10,132 bases of DNA from Firmicutes bacterium CAG:646 (lineage in GTDB: Bacteria > Bacillota > Clostridia > Lachnospirales > Lachnospiraceae). The stretch lies in assembly GCA_000432335.1 (NCBI GenBank), contig HF995395.1, positions 79,803-89,934 of the forward strand, read 5' to 3'. Within the stretch, counting starts at the first letter, position 1; every line of letters starts with the position of its first letter. The position numbers and the translations under genes were made by a program. Below the pieces are notes generated by a model, which ran no database searches, had not been told where the DNA came from, and saw nothing but the letters and a program-made list of their open reading frames with translations. This document shows, piece by piece, positions 6,306 through 10,132 of this stretch.

Positions 6306-7582
6306 TGAGCAGATCGGAAGAATTGTTTCAGAGAGCGGTAAAAGTGATCCCGGGAGGCGTCAACAGTCCGGTGCGGGCTTACGGTTCGGTAGGCATGAAT
6401 CCCCGGTTTGTGGAGGGGGCTACCGGTCCTTATCTGTTTGACGCCGATGGAAATAAATATATTGATTACATTTGTTCCTGGGGACCGATGATCCTGGGAC
6501 ATAACAATCAGGAAATCCTCAAAGCAGTGATACGGAAGGCGGAGAGTGGCTTGAGTTTTGGGGCAGCTACGGAGATCGAAGTGGAGATGGCAGAATTTAT
6601 CTGTGAAAATATCCCTTCCGTAGAGATGATCCGTATGGTAAATTCCGGTACAGAAGCTGTGATGAGCGCTATCCGGGCGGCAAGAGGTTATACGGGAAGA
6701 AATAAGATCATAAAGTTTGCCGGTTGTTATCACGGACACTCCGATGCTCTGCTGGTAAAAGCAGGTTCCGGTGTGATGACGGCAGGAGTTCCCGACAGTG
6801 CGGGAGTTCCAGAAGGATGCACCAAAGATACGCTTACAGCAGTGTACAATGATCTGGAAAGTGTAAAAAAACTATTTGAAGAATATTCCGGTGAGATTGC
6901 AGCGGTGATTGTGGAACCGGTGGCGGCGAATATGGGCGTGGTTCTTCCAGAACCGGGATTTTTGGAAGGCCTTCGTAGATTGTGTACCGATCAGGGCAGT
7001 GTGCTGATTTTTGATGAGGTGATTACAGGTTTTCGTCTGGCATTCGGCGGCGCGCAGGAGTATTTTGGCGTTTCTGCGGATCTGGTTACATACGGAAAAA
7101 TTATCGGCGCGGGAATGCCGGTGGGAGCTTACGGCGGTAAACGAGAGATCATGGAAATGGTGGCTCCGGCAGGAAATGTATATCAGGCGGGAACCTTAAG
7201 CGGCAATCCGGTGGCTATGGCGGCAGGTCTTACCCAGTTAAAGATTTTAAAAGACCATTCGGAAATTTATACCCATCTGGAAGAGACTGGAAAGTGCTTG
7301 TTCGGAGGGATGGAAAAACTTCTGAAAGAGACTGGAAAACCATGGACCATGAATTTTGTCGGTTCTTTGGGCTGTCTGTATTTTACCTCCCGAAAGGTGA
7401 AAAATTATGAGGATGCAAAGACCAGCGATACGAAAGCATTTGCAGAATATTTTAAATACATGCTGGAACATGGAATGCATCTTGCTCCTTCTCAGTTTGA
7501 GGCGATTTTTCTTTCCAACGCTCACATGGAAGAGACTACCCGGGAGACGCTGCGGATTTTTGAGCAGTTTTTGAGAAAATGA
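6305..7582 (+). CDS. hemL: Glutamate-1-semialdehyde 2,1-aminomutase
   Basis: A PLP enzyme that converts glutamate-1-semialdehyde, made by HemA, to 5-aminolevulinate for HemB. The 425-aa protein begins MSRSEELFQRAVKVIPGGVNSPVRA, the family signature. It then shows VNSGTEAVMSAIRAAR (112-127), CYHGHSD (141-147), IFDEVITGFR with Asp237 as the PLP pyridine-nitrogen ligand, and VTYGKIIGAGMPVGAYGG with Lys265 as the PLP Schiff-base lysine. An upstream ATG at 6278 is in frame, but the ATG at 6305 is preferred. It matches the family start, overlaps the hemB TAA as TAATG, and has GAAGGGAG (6289-6296) 8 nt upstream. The stop overlaps the next gene's ATG by 4 nt. Confidence 0.97.
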   Translation: MSRSEELFQRAVKVIPGGVNSPVRAYGSVGMNPRFVEGATGPYLFDADGNKYIDYICSWGPMILGHNNQEILKAVIRKAESGLSFGAATEIEVEMAEFICENIPSVEMIRMVNSGTEAVMSAIRAARGYTGRNKIIKFAGCYHGHSDALLVKAGSGVMTAGVPDSAGVPEGCTKDTLTAVYNDLESVKKLFEEYSGEIAAVIVEPVAANMGVVLPEPGFLEGLRRLCTDQGSVLIFDEVITGFRLAFGGAQEYFGVSADLVTYGKIIGAGMPVGAYGGKREIMEMVAPAGNVYQAGTLSGNPVAMAAGLTQLKILKDHSEIYTHLEETGKCLFGGMEKLLKETGKPWTMNFVGSLGCLYFTSRKVKNYEDAKTSDTKAFAEYFKYMLEHGMHLAPSQFEAIFLSNAHMEETTRETLRIFEQFLRK

Positions 7583-9279
7583 CGAGAGAAACGATGATTA
7601 CGATTTTGACGATCGCTCTGTTTGTGGCAGTGGCAGCGATTTGGATGATTCTGGAAAGGAAAAAACAAAAGAAGTGGTTTCTGGCAAAAGTGAGAAGAAT
7701 GTGGGGTTCTGTCACAGAGAGAGAATATTCCACAGAAGAATTGGAGAGTATTTCCCATTATGCCAGAAGACATCAGGGAGAACGTTTTCTGGTAGACGAT
7801 ATCACCTGGAATGATCTGAATATGGATCAGATTTTTATCAATATGAATACCACAGTTTCTTCTTGCGGAGAGGACGTACTGTATGCGATGCTCCGGCTGC
7901 CGGAATTTGACCGTGAGACCCTGGAGGAACGAAATCGTTTGATTGAATATTTCCGTATCCATCAAAAAGAGCGGGAAGAGATTCAGATGCTGGTGCAGGA
8001 GGTGCGTAAAATCTCCTCCATGTCCCTGTCGGATTATATTTTCGCTTTGAAGGATGTGGAACAGAAGGGCGTGGGAAAGTATATTTTTCTGGCGTGTTTG
8101 ACACTGGGAGGCATTGGTTCCATCTTTGTGCAGCCTTTGGCAGGGGCATTGCTCCTGTTGGTGATTTTGTGTTTTAACGGATATGTGCATATGAAAGATT
8201 CCAGAAAAATCGAGCCCTATCTGAATTGTTTTTTATGTATTCTTCGTCTTTTGAAGGCAGCGGACGGTTTTTCAAAAATGGAAAATCCTGAGATTCAAAG
8301 TTACCTGGAGCGGATGGAAAAAGCGAGAAAGAAATTTCAGGGATTTCGCAGGGGAGCTTTTTTAGTTACTTCCACGAATGGAATGCAGGATGGTCTGGAA
8401 GCTTTTGTGCTGTCTTATCTGAAGATTATGTTTCAGGTGGATATGATCAAGTTTTATTCCATGCTGAAAGGCGTTTATGGACATGAGAAAGATATTGATA
8501 CGCTTTTTACGGTGATGGGAGAATTGGATGCCCTGATTGCTGTGGCTTCTTTCCGGGAATATCTGCCGTATTACTCGATTCCGAAACTTCGGGAAAACCA
8601 GGAAAGGCGCAGCGGAGAACAGGTTTTTGTCAGTATGAAAGACTTGTATCATCCGCTGATTCCAAATCCGGTGGCAAACAGCATAGAGATCCGGGGAGGG
8701 ATTCTGGTGACCGGTTCCAATGCATCGGGAAAATCCACTTTTTTAAAGACTATTGCGCTGAATGTTATTTTATCCCAGACGATTTTCACCTGTATTTCCC
8801 ATACCTACGAGGGAGATTATCTGAAAGTGATGACTTCCATGGCGCTCAGAGATAACCTGGAGGGCGGTGAAAGTTATTATATTGTGGAAATAAAATCCCT
8901 GCAGCGGATTCTGGAAGAATGCAAGAAAGACCAGCCGGTGCTTTGTATTGTGGACGAGGTGCTTCGGGGAACGAATACCATCGAGCGGATCGCCGCTTCC
9001 TCCCGGATACTGAAATACCTGCAAAGACCGGAAGTCCTTCCGCTGGCAGCCACTCACGATATAGAACTTTCCTATATTCTGGAGGATTGTTATACGAATT
9101 ATCATTTTGAAGAAGAAATTATAGACCACGATGTACTTTTCAATTATCAGCTGAAAAAAGGCCGCGCTACCACCAGAAATGCCATCCGGCTTCTGGAAAT
9201 GATTGGTTATGATAAAAAAATCGTTACAGAGGCGCAGCAGGCAGCGCAGAAATTTGAAAAAACAGGCGTGTGGGAGTAG
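7579..9279 (+). CDS. Membrane-anchored MutS-family ATPase
   Basis: A 566-aa protein with the MutS C-terminal ATPase (domain V) but not the layout of mismatch-repair MutS. Hydrophobic segments occur at about 7-25, 168-185 and 187-204, so it is probably membrane-attached with the ATPase in the cytoplasm. The ATPase region shows YHPL (357-360), Walker A GSNASGKST (379-387), the MutS signature-like LRDNLEGGESYYIVEIKSL (423-441), Walker B VLCIVDEVLRGTNT (454-467) and the switch histidine in ATHDIEL (His493). There is no mismatch-recognition domain I (no N-terminal Phe-x-Glu region), and no Smr or KOW domain as in MutS2. Similar proteins are commonly annotated only as MutS-related; the substrate is unknown. 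The ATG overlaps the hemL stop (ATGA), so it is co-translated with the tetrapyrrole genes, and rnhA follows 11 nt later. ATPase family assignment is firm; function is not. Confidence 0.9.
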   Translation: MTRETMITILTIALFVAVAAIWMILERKKQKKWFLAKVRRMWGSVTEREYSTEELESISHYARRHQGERFLVDDITWNDLNMDQIFINMNTTVSSCGEDVLYAMLRLPEFDRETLEERNRLIEYFRIHQKEREEIQMLVQEVRKISSMSLSDYIFALKDVEQKGVGKYIFLACLTLGGIGSIFVQPLAGALLLLVILCFNGYVHMKDSRKIEPYLNCFLCILRLLKAADGFSKMENPEIQSYLERMEKARKKFQGFRRGAFLVTSTNGMQDGLEAFVLSYLKIMFQVDMIKFYSMLKGVYGHEKDIDTLFTVMGELDALIAVASFREYLPYYSIPKLRENQERRSGEQVFVSMKDLYHPLIPNPVANSIEIRGGILVTGSNASGKSTFLKTIALNVILSQTIFTCISHTYEGDYLKVMTSMALRDNLEGGESYYIVEIKSLQRILEECKKDQPVLCIVDEVLRGTNTIERIAASSRILKYLQRPEVLPLAATHDIELSYILEDCYTNYHFEEEIIDHDVLFNYQLKKGRATTRNAIRLLEMIGYDKKIVTEAQQAAQKFEKTGVWE

Positions 9280-9290
9280 GAGAGAAAACA

Positions 9291-9776
9291 ATGTTTGTAA
9301 AAATATATACAGACGGTTCAGCCCGGGGAAACCCGGATGGACCGGGAGGTTACGGCTGTGTTCTTCATTACGTGGACGGCAAAGGACAGCTTCACGAAAA
9401 AGAATTGTCAGCGGGGTATGTGAAAACAACAAACAACCGCATGGAACTTATGGCAGCCATTGCGGGGCTGGAAGCCTTGAACCGTCCCTGCGAGATCGAA
9501 TTATATTCAGATTCCAAGTATCTGGTGGACGCGTTTAACCAGCACTGGATCGATGGCTGGCTTCGAAAAGGCTGGAAGCGGGGAAAAAATGAACCGGTGA
9601 AGAATGTAGATCTCTGGAAACGGCTTTTAAAGGCAAAGGAACCTCATCAGGTAACATTTATCTGGGTAAAAGGTCACGATGGACATGAGATGAATGAGAG
9701 GTGCGATTATCTTGCTACTTCCGCGGCAGACGGAAACGATCTGCAGGTGGATACGGGATTGATGGCGGGAAGATAA
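9291..9776 (+). CDS. rnhA: Ribonuclease HI
   Basis: Cleaves the RNA strand of RNA-DNA hybrids such as R-loops and Okazaki primers. The 161-aa length is typical of stand-alone bacterial RNase HI. The metal-binding carboxylates are all present: Asp8 in IYTDGSARGNP, Glu52 in NNRMELMAAI, Asp74 in LYSDSKYLVD and Asp139 in NERCDYLA, with the loop histidine His129 in WVKGHDGHEMNE. The helix-rich handle WLRKGWKRGKNEPVKNVDLW is also present. The glycine loop reads NPDGPGGYG, one residue longer than the common NPGPGGYG. The ATG at 9291 is chosen over an in-frame GTG at 9270 because AGGAG (9278-9282) lies 8 nt upstream and the strand begins MFVKIYTDGS. It is the last gene of the run, 11 nt after the MutS-like gene. 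Confidence 0.96.
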   Translation: MFVKIYTDGSARGNPDGPGGYGCVLHYVDGKGQLHEKELSAGYVKTTNNRMELMAAIAGLEALNRPCEIELYSDSKYLVDAFNQHWIDGWLRKGWKRGKNEPVKNVDLWKRLLKAKEPHQVTFIWVKGHDGHEMNERCDYLATSAADGNDLQVDTGLMAGR

Positions 9777-9807
9777 AAAATTTCAGCAAACTTAAAATAG
9801 TAACATG

Positions 9808-9836
9808 GTGCGGCGCCTTCCTATGAGGGCGCCGTA
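9808..9836 (+). terminator. Probable terminator of the hem-rnhA transcript
   Basis: CGGCGCCTTC (9811-9820) pairs with GAGGGCGCCG (9825-9834), ten pairs including one G-U, around a four-base CTAT loop. It is followed by TATTTC. The stem is strong and lies 34 nt after the rnhA stop, but the T tract is short, so termination may be partial. Confidence 0.6.
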
Positions 9837-10132
9837 TTTCAATACAAGGATTGGGTATTTAGAGCGTATTTTTCTTTCGCCATCCCATAAAATCGTAAAA
9901 TTTTGGGTTTTCAAAGTTTTCTTACAATATGATACCCAAAACTGGTTAAAAAATTGAATGTTTAACCAGTTTTTCCAATAGATTTGGGTGTTTTCGTGAA
10001 ATATTCGCTGCCTACACCCGAAATTCACTTTGACCTTGCATTAAAACACCGGGAAGCTCCATTTTTTTATCGGCGTTCAGAAGACGGAACGGATACGAAC
10101 TTTTAGAAAAAATGTCACCCTTTTTTAGAACG
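9837..10132. other. AT-rich intergenic region with inverted repeats, no convincing gene
   Basis: About 300 bases without a supportable gene up to the right edge. They hold TTGGGTAT (9851-9858) against ATACCCAA (9932-9939), a 13-bp perfect stem at 9938-9973, and ATTTGGGTGT against ACACCCGAAAT (about 9981-10023, one bulge). The only open frame, on the minus strand from a GTG near 10028, lacks a good ribosome binding site and runs through all these hairpins and the rnhA terminator. The structure hints at a dispersed intergenic repeat. Confidence 0.5.
9938..9975. terminator. Possible bidirectional terminator hairpin
   Basis: AAAACTGGTTAAA (9938-9950) and TTTAACCAGTTTT (9961-9973) form a perfect 13-bp stem with a 10-nt loop. 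TTTTTCC follows on the plus strand and TTTTGGG on the minus strand, so it could stop transcription from either side. It could serve as a backup for the hairpin at 9808-9836, or for a gene entering from the right. Confidence 0.5.

Noticed and set aside
9792..10028. A 78-codon minus-strand open frame starting with GTG
   Set aside because: No good ribosome binding site or recognisable domain. It passes through three hairpins and the rnhA terminator stem, and looks like an open frame in AT-rich repeat sequence. It would be worth revisiting if the same peptide recurs in related genomes.
1..10132. CRISPR array, tRNA, rRNA, prophage or defence genes
   Set aside because: No regularly spaced direct repeats, no tRNA- or rRNA-like sequence, and no phage, restriction, toxin-antitoxin or integrase genes were seen.

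Overview
The window looks like part of a Firmicutes chromosome, most likely from a gut Lachnospiraceae such as a Blautia/Dorea-type organism. This rests on moderate GC, strong AGGAG-type ribosome binding sites, the tightly packed operon, and the order hemA - precorrin-2 dehydrogenase - hemC - cobA/hemD - hemB - hemL. The genus is an inference from gene order and style, not from a database match.

Positions 1-549 (minus strand) carry the first 183 codons of cbiM, the substrate-specific membrane subunit of an ECF-type cobalt transporter. The gene runs off the left edge. Its leader is unusually long, about 550 nt. It starts at a good promoter (about 1104-1132), runs into a cobalamin riboswitch aptamer (923-1090), crosses a 143-bp MITE-like palindromic element (710-852), and ends in two successive terminator-type hairpins (651-688 and 577-647) just before the cbiM ribosome binding site.

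Divergently, on the plus strand, a second promoter (1152-1179) drives an eight-gene run: hemA (1212-2441), a precorrin-2 dehydrogenase (2431-2904), hemC (2901-3791), a cobA-hemD fusion (3788-5296), hemB (5322-6305), hemL (6305-7582), a membrane-anchored MutS-family ATPase (7579-9279) and rnhA (9291-9776). Neighbouring genes overlap by 1-11 nt or lie 11-25 nt apart, so they are almost certainly co-transcribed and mostly translationally coupled. A GC-rich hairpin at 9808-9836 probably ends the transcript.

Together the enzymes take glutamyl-tRNA through glutamate-1-semialdehyde (HemA), 5-aminolevulinate (HemL), porphobilinogen (HemB), hydroxymethylbilane (HemC) and uroporphyrinogen III (HemD half) to precorrin-2 (CobA half) and sirohydrochlorin (dehydrogenase). 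No hemE or later haem gene is present here. With the B12-regulated cobalt importer next door, the locus appears devoted to corrinoid (and perhaps sirohaem) supply. The last two genes, a MutS-like ATPase and RNase HI, have no obvious link to tetrapyrroles.

The last 300 bases (about 9837-10132) are AT-rich, with several inverted repeats and no convincing gene. The main points for a second look are the mobile-element-like palindrome separating the riboswitch aptamer from its terminators, and the membrane-tethered MutS-like ATPase coupled to hemL.
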